Positions 8,774 through 16,375 of a DNA stretch of 24,469 nucleotides are shown here, one piece after another. Source of the DNA: a virus. Made by a program: the position numbers and the translations under genes. The notes under the pieces were generated by a model. That model did no database searches. It worked only from the letters and a program-made list of their open reading frames with translations, and was not told the DNA's origin. The DNA is taken from IMG/VR virus record IMGVR_UViG_3300017917_002393, positions 1 through 24,469 of that record. One strand, written 5' to 3'. Positions within the stretch are counted from its first letter, which is position 1. Each line of letters begins with the position of its first letter.

Positions 8774-9609
8774 AAATTTAATTCTGATATTTCTTTCTTA
8801 TAATAGTCTTCAAATGGCATATAAAATTGAATATTATTTATTATTGTCAAATTCTTAGGATCTCTATTAAATGACATTCTTTCTTTTTCCATTTTGTTCC
8901 AAATGTCTTCTCCATATTTTTCTTTTAATTTAATCCAAAGATGGTGTCCTTCATAATTATATTTCCAATAGGTTCTGATTATATACTTTTCACCTTTAGT
9001 AACTGCACGTACACCATGATAATGTGGATGCCCAGACATAAAAACAACAATATCTCCAGCATTTGGTTTATAGATATAATCTTCTTTAACTATGTTTACA
9101 TCATTATCATCTAAAAATCTAAACATAACCTCTCCACCATCATAGTTATCATTTAAATAAAAAACAGCAGTAATACCAAATTTTTCCCCTGGTTCATAGG
9201 CAATGTCTCTTTGAAAATCAGTATGATGCATCATTGCATATTCGTCATCTGGATGCTCTGTATATTTTGCTACATTCCATCCTCGATATATCCAATTGTT
9301 TAAAGATATATTATTTTCTTCGGCATAAAGTTTTGTAGTTTTATAAAATAAATTATTAATTTTATTTTCTAAACTGTTATCTAAAATATTTGAACCATTA
9401 ACATCTATTTTATTTGCCCATTCAATTTCTGTAGGAAAACTATTAAATTCATATTTAAAAAAAGTTGCTGATGCCATTGTTCCAAAAGTGTACCAATCTG
9501 TCCACTCTTTATTATTTACTAAATAGTTAATAACATCTTGATTTTCTTTTAAAGCATTTTTAAAAACCCATACTGTTTTATGAATTTTTTCTACTTCAAA
9601 TTGATTCAT
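8770..9609 (-). CDS. 2OG-Fe(II) oxygenase, prolyl-4-hydroxylase-like (no. 2)
   Basis: A 279-residue oxygenase. Iron ligands are H129 and D131 in 'HHTDF' and H198 in 'HYHGV'; K208 in 'EKYIIRTYW' occupies the 2-oxoglutarate-binding position. The core carries 'YLNDNYDGGEVMF'. It has an N-terminal extension of about 110 residues and a C-terminal tail of about 60 residues, like oxygenase no. 6 (11741-12646), with which it shares 'MM(H/Y)H(T/S)D' and 'KF(G/T)IT'. The two are likely paralogues. Its start overlaps the upstream stop (TAATG) and its end overlaps the SDR start. Confidence 0.9.
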   Translation of the reverse strand: MNQFEVEKIHKTVWVFKNALKENQDVINYLVNNKEWTDWYTFGTMASATFFKYEFNSFPTEIEWANKIDVNGSNILDNSLENKINNLFYKTTKLYAEENNISLNNWIYRGWNVAKYTEHPDDEYAMMHHTDFQRDIAYEPGEKFGITAVFYLNDNYDGGEVMFRFLDDNDVNIVKEDYIYKPNAGDIVVFMSGHPHYHGVRAVTKGEKYIIRTYWKYNYEGHHLWIKLKEKYGEDIWNKMEKERMSFNRDPKNLTIINNIQFYMPFEDYYKKEISELNL

Positions 9610-10337
9610 TACATACCACTATTATTTAAATTCATATTGTTATGAATCCAATGACCTGGAATCATATACTTTACACCAGATTTAACTGTATGTGCAGTAT
9701 GAAAGTATGGAGCAGATGCAGGAAAGATAATAACACTATTTGCTTTTGGCTTTACTCCAAAATCAATTGCATTATTTGCAACAGCATCACTATAATCTAG
9801 ATTAACTGGTGGTGCTCCATGAACCCAACCATCTTTACTGTTCCAACCACCGTTATAGTCTTTTAACTGAAAAGATATTTCTCCGCCTTCGCAATCATCA
9901 TTTAAATACATGACAAGCGAATACCTTAAAGTCTGGTCTCCATCTAATTGATCGAAGTGTGCACCCATTGCCATTCCAGTATAATATTTTTTAATATTAA
10001 ATACTGGAAATAATCTTGGTTCATCAAAATCTCCCATTGCTTCTGCATAATCTTTACAAACATTATAAAAAGTAGTCATTACTGCATCGTAAATATAATT
10101 ACTTTTTTCTGCTACATCTTCATAAAACTTTGAGATTGCGCTAGGGTCAAATGTCTTTGTTTCTCCGTATATAAAATCTTGATCATTTGACGATGTCCAT
10201 TTTTGCCAAACATTTACATTTGAAATAGGATCTGATTTCATTGACTCTAAATCATTTAAAGTTGACATAAAAATATCAAAGTTTTCTATAGCATCTGTGT
10301 AATAATAAACTTTTGGATCTAGTATTTCTCTATTCAT
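9609..10337 (-). CDS. 2OG-Fe(II) oxygenase, prolyl-4-hydroxylase-like (no. 3)
   Basis: A 242-residue oxygenase with H127 and D129 in 'AHFDQ', distal H213 in 'YFHTAH' and K223 in 'VKYMIPGHW' as 2-oxoglutarate anchor. 'YLNDDCEGGEISF' is the usual core signature, with Cys in place of the common Tyr. Between strands it has a roughly 30-residue insertion rich in Gly, Trp and Asn (about 160-190, 'YNGGWNSKDGWVHG') not seen in its neighbours, which could shape a larger substrate pocket. The start codon overlaps the upstream stop (TAATG), with AAGGA about 10 bases upstream. Confidence 0.88.
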   Translation of the reverse strand: MNREILDPKVYYYTDAIENFDIFMSTLNDLESMKSDPISNVNVWQKWTSSNDQDFIYGETKTFDPSAISKFYEDVAEKSNYIYDAVMTTFYNVCKDYAEAMGDFDEPRLFPVFNIKKYYTGMAMGAHFDQLDGDQTLRYSLVMYLNDDCEGGEISFQLKDYNGGWNSKDGWVHGAPPVNLDYSDAVANNAIDFGVKPKANSVIIFPASAPYFHTAHTVKSGVKYMIPGHWIHNNMNLNNSGM

Positions 10338-10996
10338 TAATATTTATTCCTTTCATAGTGGCCTCTCTCTTTAACAAAACCAACAACTACATATCTTATT
10401 GGACCGTCTCCAACATGTCTTACTCCATGAGTATGCTTTTCATCTCCTGGAAAAAATAACAAATCTCCTGGTTTTGGACGTAAAGAAATATCTAAATTAC
10501 TAAAAAATAATTCACCGTCAACATAGTCATCATTAATATATATTATTGTTGCATATTGAATTGATGGATCAGTATGTTGGTCAGTATGTGCTTTTAACTC
10601 TACACCACTTTGCATTCTTTGAATAGTAGCAAGACCACTAAGCATAAGACCTGGAAAACTACTTTCTACAATTTTAGATAATCTATTATAAAAAACTCTT
10701 TGTTCTTTATGTTCTTTTACATTTAAATTTTTATCTTTCCAGTTTTGAGTAATTTCAAATTTACCTTCAGCAACAAGATTTTCTACATCGTCTCTACCAA
10801 ATTTTTCCATACAAAAGTTTTTTAGATTACTAGTATATTCTATTTCCCAGTCTTCTTGAGATGCACTATTGATAACTCTTAATAAAAAGTCCATATCTTC
10901 TTTTGTTAAAAAATCTTTAATCCAAAGAATTTCATCAGTTACTTCTTCAAACACAAGATTATTTTCTTTTAGTTGTTGCTTAAATAAATCAATCAT
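10337..10996 (-). CDS. 2OG-Fe(II) oxygenase, prolyl-4-hydroxylase-like (no. 4)
   Basis: About 219 residues. H137 and D139 in 'AHTDQ', H190 in 'THGV' and R201 in 'IRYVVVGF' complete the active site; 'YINDDYVDGELFF' is the core. The frame extends to a GTG at 11008, but the ATG at 10996 is preferred. AGGTG lies nine bases before it, while the GTG has only a badly placed AAGG. It overlaps the last codons of the upstream oxygenase by 8 nt. It is one of the more compact members, with a short C-terminus. Confidence 0.88.
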   Translation of the reverse strand: MIDLFKQQLKENNLVFEEVTDEILWIKDFLTKEDMDFLLRVINSASQEDWEIEYTSNLKNFCMEKFGRDDVENLVAEGKFEITQNWKDKNLNVKEHKEQRVFYNRLSKIVESSFPGLMLSGLATIQRMQSGVELKAHTDQHTDPSIQYATIIYINDDYVDGELFFSNLDISLRPKPGDLLFFPGDEKHTHGVRHVGDGPIRYVVVGFVKERGHYERNKY

Positions 10997-11744
10997 GTGG
11001 AATTTCACCTACCTTGTATCTATTTCCGTCAATATCTATCTTATATCCTTCTTTTAATAAATCTTGCCATTCTGCTTTTTCTTTTGCTTGATATGCTCTT
11101 GTTTCTTCCATTTCTTTGGCCCAAGCATCTCTTAGTTCTTGTGGATATGCATCTTCTTCTCTATCATCCCAAAAAGAACCAATGGTATATCTAACACCTT
11201 TAGTAATTAATGTTACTTCATGCATGTTGTTAAATCCCCCGTCAAATGCTGCAAGCATACCTACTTCTGGAGATATTGAGATATCATTTGATGGGAATTG
11301 CAAAAGCCCTCCGTCAAAATCATCATTTAAATATAAAAATGCAGCATATCTACTTCTTGTAAATGCGCCAGACTTTCCTTTTTCATCAGTGTTATCTGAA
11401 TGAAGTCTAGCAAATGCTCCTGGTTCCCATTTTTGAGTATGATAGCCTATTTGACTAACTATCGCTGGATCTATATCGTGTACAGATGCTACAGCATTGA
11501 TAATTGCATTTTTTATATCTGAAAAAATTGTTGGAGATAGTCCTTCTTCAATGACAATTTCATCGTCATCCTGTGGCAAGACTGATGAATAAGATTCATA
11601 AAAAGATATGGGTGTCCAAGTTAGTTTGCCCTCATCTGCATGTCTATCTAAAACCTTAATTAATTTTTTTGCAGTATCCGCATCTATAAAATTTTTATAC
11701 AACACTATATCTTTTGTTAATCTATTTTTGTTTTCTAGGTTCAT
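10989..11744 (-). CDS. 2OG-Fe(II) oxygenase, prolyl-4-hydroxylase-like (no. 5)
   Basis: A 251-residue oxygenase: H115 and D117 in 'LHSDN', H175 in 'NMHEV', R185 in 'VRYTIGSFW'. The core 'YLNDDFDGGLLQFP' replaces the usual Glu after GG with Leu. The C-terminal tail of about 55 residues is charged and helical (Lys/Glu/Ala-rich). The start overlaps the upstream stop (ATGA), with GGAG 10 bases before it. Order and overlap place it in the middle of the nine-gene operon running from 13401 down to 6902. Confidence 0.88.
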   Translation of the reverse strand: MNLENKNRLTKDIVLYKNFIDADTAKKLIKVLDRHADEGKLTWTPISFYESYSSVLPQDDDEIVIEEGLSPTIFSDIKNAIINAVASVHDIDPAIVSQIGYHTQKWEPGAFARLHSDNTDEKGKSGAFTRSRYAAFLYLNDDFDGGLLQFPSNDISISPEVGMLAAFDGGFNNMHEVTLITKGVRYTIGSFWDDREEDAYPQELRDAWAKEMEETRAYQAKEKAEWQDLLKEGYKIDIDGNRYKVGEIPHD

Positions 11745-12646
11745 GATATTCTAACTCCATTCTCTATTTCAAGTCTTTGTGGATAATCTTTTCTAAAATT
11801 TTCCATAATTTCATCTTGCATAGAAAGCCAAGTATCTTTGCCAAATTCATTTTCTTTGTCAAACCATTCCTGATCACCTTCACTATATCTTTGCCAATAC
11901 ATTCTGGCAAAATACTTATGTTCATTTTTTGGTTCAACTACTGAATGCAAATATACATCTCCATCACTTGTTAGTACTTCTGGATGTCCAGATGGAAATA
12001 CTAGAAAATCACCAGCCTTTGGCTTATACTTAAAAAGTTTACCATTTACTGCAAAATCAATTTCTCCATTTTCATAGTCATCATTGATGTAGGCTAAAAC
12101 CGTTATTGTAAATTTATAGCCTGGACTTACAAGAGGTTCTCTTATATAGTCTGAATGGTACATCATTGCTCTTTTATGTTGATCTATATTTGGATCTATT
12201 AATTTAGTATCTTTATGATATCTACAAATTGAAACCCCATGCGGTCTCCACCTTAATAGTTTTTGTCCTTTTTCATCTCTAACTTCTGTTTGTTCATTAA
12301 TATCAAATTTAAGTTCATCGGACATTCTTTTTACATAATCTTCACTTACTTCATAGAATCCAGTTATAAGTTCCTTTAAGAAATCTTTTTGAATTTGTTG
12401 TAGTGGAGTTTTTGCATCTATTTCTTCTAATTCTCTTAAATCAAGACTTGATGTAAGATGTGGTGCTGCTGGATTTAAATAATCTCCAAATCTAGACCAT
12501 TGTGTCCATTCAGTAAAAAATCTATCTTCATTATTAGTTGTTGATTCTTTTAATATTTCATAATTTTTTTGTGGATCTGCAAAGAAGTTTCTGTACACAA
12601 AAATCCTTGGATATATCTCTATTACTTCAACTGAATCATTAATCAT
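11741..12646 (-). CDS. 2OG-Fe(II) oxygenase, prolyl-4-hydroxylase-like (no. 6)
   Basis: About 301 residues, the longest of the group. H164 and D166 in 'YHSDY', H234 in 'YLHSV' and K244 in 'HKYFARMYW' are the active-site residues; 'YINDDYENGEIDF' is the core. A roughly 12-residue insertion ('EVLTSDGDVY') precedes the distal His. Paralogue of no. 2 by architecture and by the 'MMYHSD...KFTIT' pattern. The frame is open to a TTG at 12676, but ATG 12646, two bases after the upstream stop, is the natural start ('MINDSVEVIEIYPRIFVY' aligns with the N-termini of relatives). Confidence 0.88.
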   Translation of the reverse strand: MINDSVEVIEIYPRIFVYRNFFADPQKNYEILKESTTNNEDRFFTEWTQWSRFGDYLNPAAPHLTSSLDLRELEEIDAKTPLQQIQKDFLKELITGFYEVSEDYVKRMSDELKFDINEQTEVRDEKGQKLLRWRPHGVSICRYHKDTKLIDPNIDQHKRAMMYHSDYIREPLVSPGYKFTITVLAYINDDYENGEIDFAVNGKLFKYKPKAGDFLVFPSGHPEVLTSDGDVYLHSVVEPKNEHKYFARMYWQRYSEGDQEWFDKENEFGKDTWLSMQDEIMENFRKDYPQRLEIENGVRIS

Positions 12647-12648
12647 TT

Positions 12649-13401
12649 TTATTTTATCCCCCTTTTTGGATCCCAAGTACTAATCTCTTCTTGAGTTAAA
12701 AAAATTCTATGATATTCTTTATTTGGATCTGGTTTAATTTCTCCAGTATGTTCTAATATTTCCCAAAAAAATGGACATGTAAATCTAGTAGAATTTTGAA
12801 TTTCTGTCACACCATGAACATAATTCATATCACCTGGGAAAAAATATGCAGCACCTTTCTTAGGTTTAAACTGTATTCCTTGATTTGGAAAGTACAATTC
12901 TCCACCCTCATAGTCTTCATTAATATAAAACAAACTTGCAATATCATAATTAGGAAAATCATTTGGCAATCCAGCATCTGGTCCGTCATGTAGTTCTTTA
13001 TCTGCATGTGGACTTTGATATTGCCCTGGATTCCATTTTACAATTGTCTGGCCTGTTGGTCTAACCTTAACCTTAAAAAAGTCTTCAATAATAGGCTGTA
13101 ATTTATTAACCAACCCAACTATTACAGGAACAATTCTAGGATCATTTTGATTTAAAGATGGAGCACTACAAACTCTGTCTTTCCAATAGTCTGCATCATA
13201 CACCACTGTTCCATTTTCATTAACATGGCTTTGTGTTACATCCCAAATTTTAAGATTTCTTGCTGCATTATCTAAAAAATTTAATTCTTCTTCGCTCATA
13301 AAATTTTCTAGTTCAACAATGTTTTCTGATCCACTGCCAAAAAATCCAGACGGAGTAATAGATGGATGTCTAATTACCTCAATTGCGTCTTCTGGTATCA
13401 T
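12649..13401 (-). CDS. 2OG-Fe(II) oxygenase, prolyl-4-hydroxylase-like (no. 7)
   Basis: A 250-residue oxygenase: H132 and D134 in 'PHADK', H196 in 'VHGV', R206 in 'TRFTCPFFW'; core 'YINEDYEGGELYFP'. The N-terminus includes 'FMSEEELNFL', the helix that opens many P4H domains. It is the first gene of the long operon. No ribosome site precedes the ATG. An extended -10 ends six bases before it, so the transcript should start at or next to the A of the ATG (leaderless). Confidence 0.9.
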   Translation of the reverse strand: MIPEDAIEVIRHPSITPSGFFGSGSENIVELENFMSEEELNFLDNAARNLKIWDVTQSHVNENGTVVYDADYWKDRVCSAPSLNQNDPRIVPVIVGLVNKLQPIIEDFFKVKVRPTGQTIVKWNPGQYQSPHADKELHDGPDAGLPNDFPNYDIASLFYINEDYEGGELYFPNQGIQFKPKKGAAYFFPGDMNYVHGVTEIQNSTRFTCPFFWEILEHTGEIKPDPNKEYHRIFLTQEEISTWDPKRGIK

Positions 13402-13407
13402 ATTAAT

Positions 13408-13416
13408 ATTATATCA
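13408..13416 (-). promoter_or_regulatory. Extended -10 promoter for the nine-gene oxygenase operon (leaderless)
   Basis: Minus strand reads TGA TATAAT. The TGA is also the stop codon of the upstream gene (13414-13416). The last T is at 13408, so initiation 7 nt downstream falls exactly on the A of ATG 13401. No ribosome site and no good -35 are present. Confidence 0.6.
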
Positions 13417-14121
13417 CTTTCCTGTATTATCATTTACAAATAATTTAAGAGTTTTGACCTCATGAGAACCTCGAGATTCATTCTTTTCATTTACTGCATC
13501 TCTGTACCAGTCTGTCCATTTTCCAGCAGAATTAATAACTTGCGCTGCTTCTCCATATGACTTATTTGCTTCTTGCCTCAAACCCATATTATCTTTATAA
13601 TCAAATATTTCTATAGATGTATTATTGAGATTAGTTAAAGAAATAGGAAATATGGTTGCCACTGGAGTTCCAGCCTCAATTATTATTGTCTTATTTGCTT
13701 TTTTTGCTTTAAGGGCTAATGGCAAAGGATTGTCATAAAATGATGTACTAATCAAACTTGCCATTGTTTCAAATTCATCACTAAAATAATTAACTGGATT
13801 AATTGTCAAAAGACTTACATCTTTATCTGTTCTAAAGATTAATCCAGTATGAAAACTAATGGAAGACTGACCTCTACCAGAATATGATCCTGGTGGGCTA
13901 GAGATTTTTACATGTGTATCTGTTTGATCATTTACTCCATCCCATATAAATTCAATGTCTTGGGTACAGGACAGATTCCATCCAATAACATTTGCTTGCG
14001 TTACTGGAAAACATCTATATGCATGGTTTTCAGATGTTTCGTCCATCCAATCTCTTTTTATAGACATAGGACTGATAGTAAAAAGAGATCCCTGCATTTT
14101 TTCAACAGATATATTAAACAT
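13414..14121 (-). CDS. DUF6065-like protein
   Basis: A 235-residue protein resembling the DUF6065 family as I recall it: 'RDWMD' (23-27), 'AYRCFPVTQANVIGWNL' (34-50), a 'WDG' (60-62), 'FRTDKDVSLLTINPVNYF' around 96-113, and 'EAGTPVATIFPI' around 149-160. Function is unknown to me; the beta-rich pattern suggests a cupin-like or jelly-roll fold, which is inference. It is probably a distant relative of 14812-15591, which has the parallel blocks 'NPMNRFDLPF' and 'PAGTPYLQILPF'. ATG 14121 overlaps the stop of the preceding oxygenase (TAATG), pointing to coupled expression and a shared pathway. Confidence 0.6.
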   Translation of the reverse strand: MFNISVEKMQGSLFTISPMSIKRDWMDETSENHAYRCFPVTQANVIGWNLSCTQDIEFIWDGVNDQTDTHVKISSPPGSYSGRGQSSISFHTGLIFRTDKDVSLLTINPVNYFSDEFETMASLISTSFYDNPLPLALKAKKANKTIIIEAGTPVATIFPISLTNLNNTSIEIFDYKDNMGLRQEANKSYGEAAQVINSAGKWTDWYRDAVNEKNESRGSHEVKTLKLFVNDNTGK

Positions 14122-14804
14122 TATTCATTTTCCCACTTTGGATCATACATTTCTTGTGTATGAAACTTTTTACTATAATCTAGCATAGTAACAATTGAAT
14201 ATTTTGTACCAGAATGAACTGGCATTGCTTGATGAGGATACATATAATTTGATGGAAATACATATAGATCTCCTGCCTTTGGCTTTATATTTAGATCCTG
14301 AAGTCTAAAATATAGTTCTCCACCATCATAGTCATCATTAACATATGCTACTAAAGAAACTGTACAGTTGTAAGAATATCCATGATCGTGATGCTCCATA
14401 AAGTGTTGACCTGGACCATACTTAATAAAATTAAAGGCTTCCCAGTATTTTAAATTCATAATATTAAAGTCTCGTCTATAGTCTTCAACTGCTGGAAATT
14501 GTGCATCGTATACATCTTGCCAAATTCCTTGCAGCAGCACTGAATCTTCAGACTTATCTGCTTCAATGTCCGTCTTTTTAAACTTAAAGTCATAGCAATC
14601 ACGATAATCTGGCATTAGTTGTTGATAACCAACATATGCTGGATACCAGTGATACCTTTTACCATCAGGTGATGCTTCTCCATACCCTGCTGGCTCTCCT
14701 AGAATATTTTCTAATCTTTCTATAATATTTAATTCTGGCTTAATAACATTTCTGTAACAAACAATACCGTTACCAAGATTTTCTTTTTCTGTCCAAGTAT
14801 TCAT
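14121..14804 (-). CDS. 2OG-Fe(II) oxygenase, prolyl-4-hydroxylase-like (no. 8)
   Basis: A 227-residue oxygenase. H138 and D140 in 'EHHDHG', H191 in 'YPHQA' and K201 in 'TKYSIVTM' form the active site; core 'YVNDDYDGGELYF'. 'WEAFNFIKYGPGQHF' just before the HxD and 'GDLYVFPSNYMYPH' are almost the same in oxygenase no. 9 (15588-16307), so the two are close paralogues. The residue at the anchor position is Lys in both. AGGA lies five bases before ATG 14804, in the 7-nt gap after the upstream stop. Confidence 0.9.
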   Translation of the reverse strand: MNTWTEKENLGNGIVCYRNVIKPELNIIERLENILGEPAGYGEASPDGKRYHWYPAYVGYQQLMPDYRDCYDFKFKKTDIEADKSEDSVLLQGIWQDVYDAQFPAVEDYRRDFNIMNLKYWEAFNFIKYGPGQHFMEHHDHGYSYNCTVSLVAYVNDDYDGGELYFRLQDLNIKPKAGDLYVFPSNYMYPHQAMPVHSGTKYSIVTMLDYSKKFHTQEMYDPKWENE

Positions 14805-14811
14805 TTATATC

Positions 14812-15591
14812 CTATCTGTATTCTCTTCTAGTCCAAACTTTACTCTTATAAACTCCACCATCTGGTTGTCTATAAAAATTTGCGTTCTTTACTATATTAT
14901 CATATATTTTAGATTGATCTAAAATATCAATATTGTGTTCCCAATTTTCTCTTTTGAATGGAAGAATTTGTAGATATGGCGTTCCAGCAGGGATAGTTCC
15001 CTCCCAACCTTCAGCAATAAAAAATGGAAAACTTCCAAGCAAATGAACCTTATCTGAATCAACAATTCCAGTTGTATTCATAAACGGAAGATCAAAGCGA
15101 TTCATGGGGTTCATAAAAAGTGCACTATAGCCTTCTGGTAATGCCATACCCCAATCTGGCATCCATGCAAAATGATCTTTATAGAATCCTTTTGGATGTT
15201 CAAATTGTGGCATTGCTGGTCTTGCAGTACAAAAATCCTTATACATTGAATCATTTATTTTTAAATCTAGTGATCCCCTACTATTCTTAGTAAAGGTAAT
15301 ATCACATGGTGTCTTAAATAAATATCCAGTTATAAAGGCATCCAATATTGCTGGACATGCTTTCCATGTTGGAATCATTCCATAATCATCAGTTGTTCCT
15401 TCTTTAGGAAAAGGACAAATTTCTCTTGTTGCTTTATAATATTCTCCAGTTACTGGATTTTTGGCAAATCTATCTGCCTCCTTATACCATTGAGGCATTG
15501 ATGATTGTGTTGGAACTGGAACAGATATACTTTTAAGATTTAGCCATGGCCTATTTGATTTAAAAGATATGACATTATACTCTTCACTCAT
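14812..15591 (-). CDS. Uncharacterised protein, probable relative of the DUF6065-like family
   Basis: A 259-residue protein without a familiar catalytic motif. It has 'MPQWYKEADRF' (33-43), 'CPAILDAFITGYLFKTPCDI' (79-98), 'PEGYSALFMNPMNRFDLPF' near 152-170, 'GIVDSD' and 'IPAGTPYLQILPFKRENW' near 201-218. The same block order (C..A...GY.F.TP, then NP.N..., then AGTP...IPF) occurs in weaker form in 13414-14121. I recall similar proteins in marine phages, always uncharacterised. Its start overlaps the stop of oxygenase no. 9 (ATGA). The alternation with oxygenases suggests that it acts on or carries the same substrate, but no activity can be read from the sequence. Confidence 0.6.
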   Translation of the reverse strand: MSEEYNVISFKSNRPWLNLKSISVPVPTQSSMPQWYKEADRFAKNPVTGEYYKATREICPFPKEGTTDDYGMIPTWKACPAILDAFITGYLFKTPCDITFTKNSRGSLDLKINDSMYKDFCTARPAMPQFEHPKGFYKDHFAWMPDWGMALPEGYSALFMNPMNRFDLPFMNTTGIVDSDKVHLLGSFPFFIAEGWEGTIPAGTPYLQILPFKRENWEHNIDILDQSKIYDNIVKNANFYRQPDGGVYKSKVWTRREYR

Positions 15592-16307
15592 TGTTTATGA
15601 CCTAATTCGTTAATATCTGTCATAATAACTACGCAATATTTTGTACCGCTTTTCATTGGAAGAGATGCATGTTCATAAATATAATTAGATGGGAAGATTG
15701 CAATATCTCCAACTCTAGGCTTATGAACATATCCATCTAATCTTGGGAATTGTATCTCTCCACCTTCATAATCATCATTAATATAAATAACTGCTGACAC
15801 TGTTGTATTGTATGCTGGACCATGATCTGCGTGAATATTAAAGTGTTTTCCTTCACCTTCATATTTTACAAAATTAAAAGCCTCATAATAAACTACATGA
15901 ATTCCCCAGTATCTTGCATAATCATCTATACAAAATTTTAATTTTTGATAAATCTCTTCATGTAAATCAATAAGTTCGGCATTAGTCTCATTTCTTGGGC
16001 CAAGATTTTCTTGTTTATATTTAAAATCAACACAATCTCTTGCCTTTTTAATTGGAGATTCAGAGTTTGTAACTTTAGCCTCAGACCACTTATAACGCTT
16101 AGTACCATCTAAATTTGACTCTAATATATTAATATATCTATTAGCATCTTCTAGTGAAAAAACATTTCTGTAAATATTCAATCCTAGTCCTGGATTTTCT
16201 ACTATGATATTATTTTGAATTTCTTTTGGTTGCATTCTATTTAATGCTGTTTCTGAACGATCTTTATATAGCCAAGCATCTTGTGGATCTTGATATAGAT
16301 TTTCCAT
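15588..16307 (-). CDS. 2OG-Fe(II) oxygenase, prolyl-4-hydroxylase-like (no. 9)
   Basis: About 239 residues. H159 and D161 in 'IHADHG', H213 in 'YEHASL', K223 in 'TKYCVVIM'; core 'YINDDYEGGEIQFP'. Close paralogue of no. 8. The frame continues upstream to an ATG at 16454, which would add a hydrophobic segment resembling a membrane anchor. That part overlaps the divergent promoter and the opposite-strand monooxygenase gene. The ATG at 16307 has a good AGGAG five bases upstream and an extended -10 behind it, so I take 16307. First gene of the four-gene 2OG-DUF-2OG-DUF operon. Confidence 0.9.
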   Translation of the reverse strand: MENLYQDPQDAWLYKDRSETALNRMQPKEIQNNIIVENPGLGLNIYRNVFSLEDANRYINILESNLDGTKRYKWSEAKVTNSESPIKKARDCVDFKYKQENLGPRNETNAELIDLHEEIYQKLKFCIDDYARYWGIHVVYYEAFNFVKYEGEGKHFNIHADHGPAYNTTVSAVIYINDDYEGGEIQFPRLDGYVHKPRVGDIAIFPSNYIYEHASLPMKSGTKYCVVIMTDINELGHKQ

Positions 16308-16331
16308 GTTATCTCCTAAACACTCCCTTCC

Positions 16332-16340
16332 ATTATAGCA
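16332..16340 (-). promoter_or_regulatory. Extended -10 promoter, leftward, for the 16307 to 13414 operon
   Basis: Minus strand reads TGC TATAAT (16340-16332), a consensus extended -10. Predicted start is near 16325, giving an 18-nt leader with AGGAG. It lies four bases from the rightward promoter. Confidence 0.65.
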
Positions 16341-16344
16341 TAGA

Positions 16345-16353
16345 TGATATAAT
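16345..16353 (+). promoter_or_regulatory. Extended -10 promoter, rightward, for the monooxygenase-sulfotransferase cassette
   Basis: Plus strand reads TGA TATAAT. Predicted start is near 16360, about 16 nt before ATG 16376. Divergent and back to back with the leftward element at 16332-16340, so one polymerase should exclude the other. Confidence 0.6.
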
Positions 16354-16375
16354 AATAGTAGGTTATAAAAATTAA

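Noticed and set aside
10869-11403. Plus-strand open frames across oxygenases no. 4 and no. 5
   Set aside because: Hydrophobic, overlapping one another and antisense to two intact oxygenase genes; they look like antisense shadows.
12647-12676. Longer start (TTG) for oxygenase no. 6
   Set aside because: The extension translates the end of the upstream gene in another frame as a Lys-rich stretch; ATG 12646 directly follows that stop codon.
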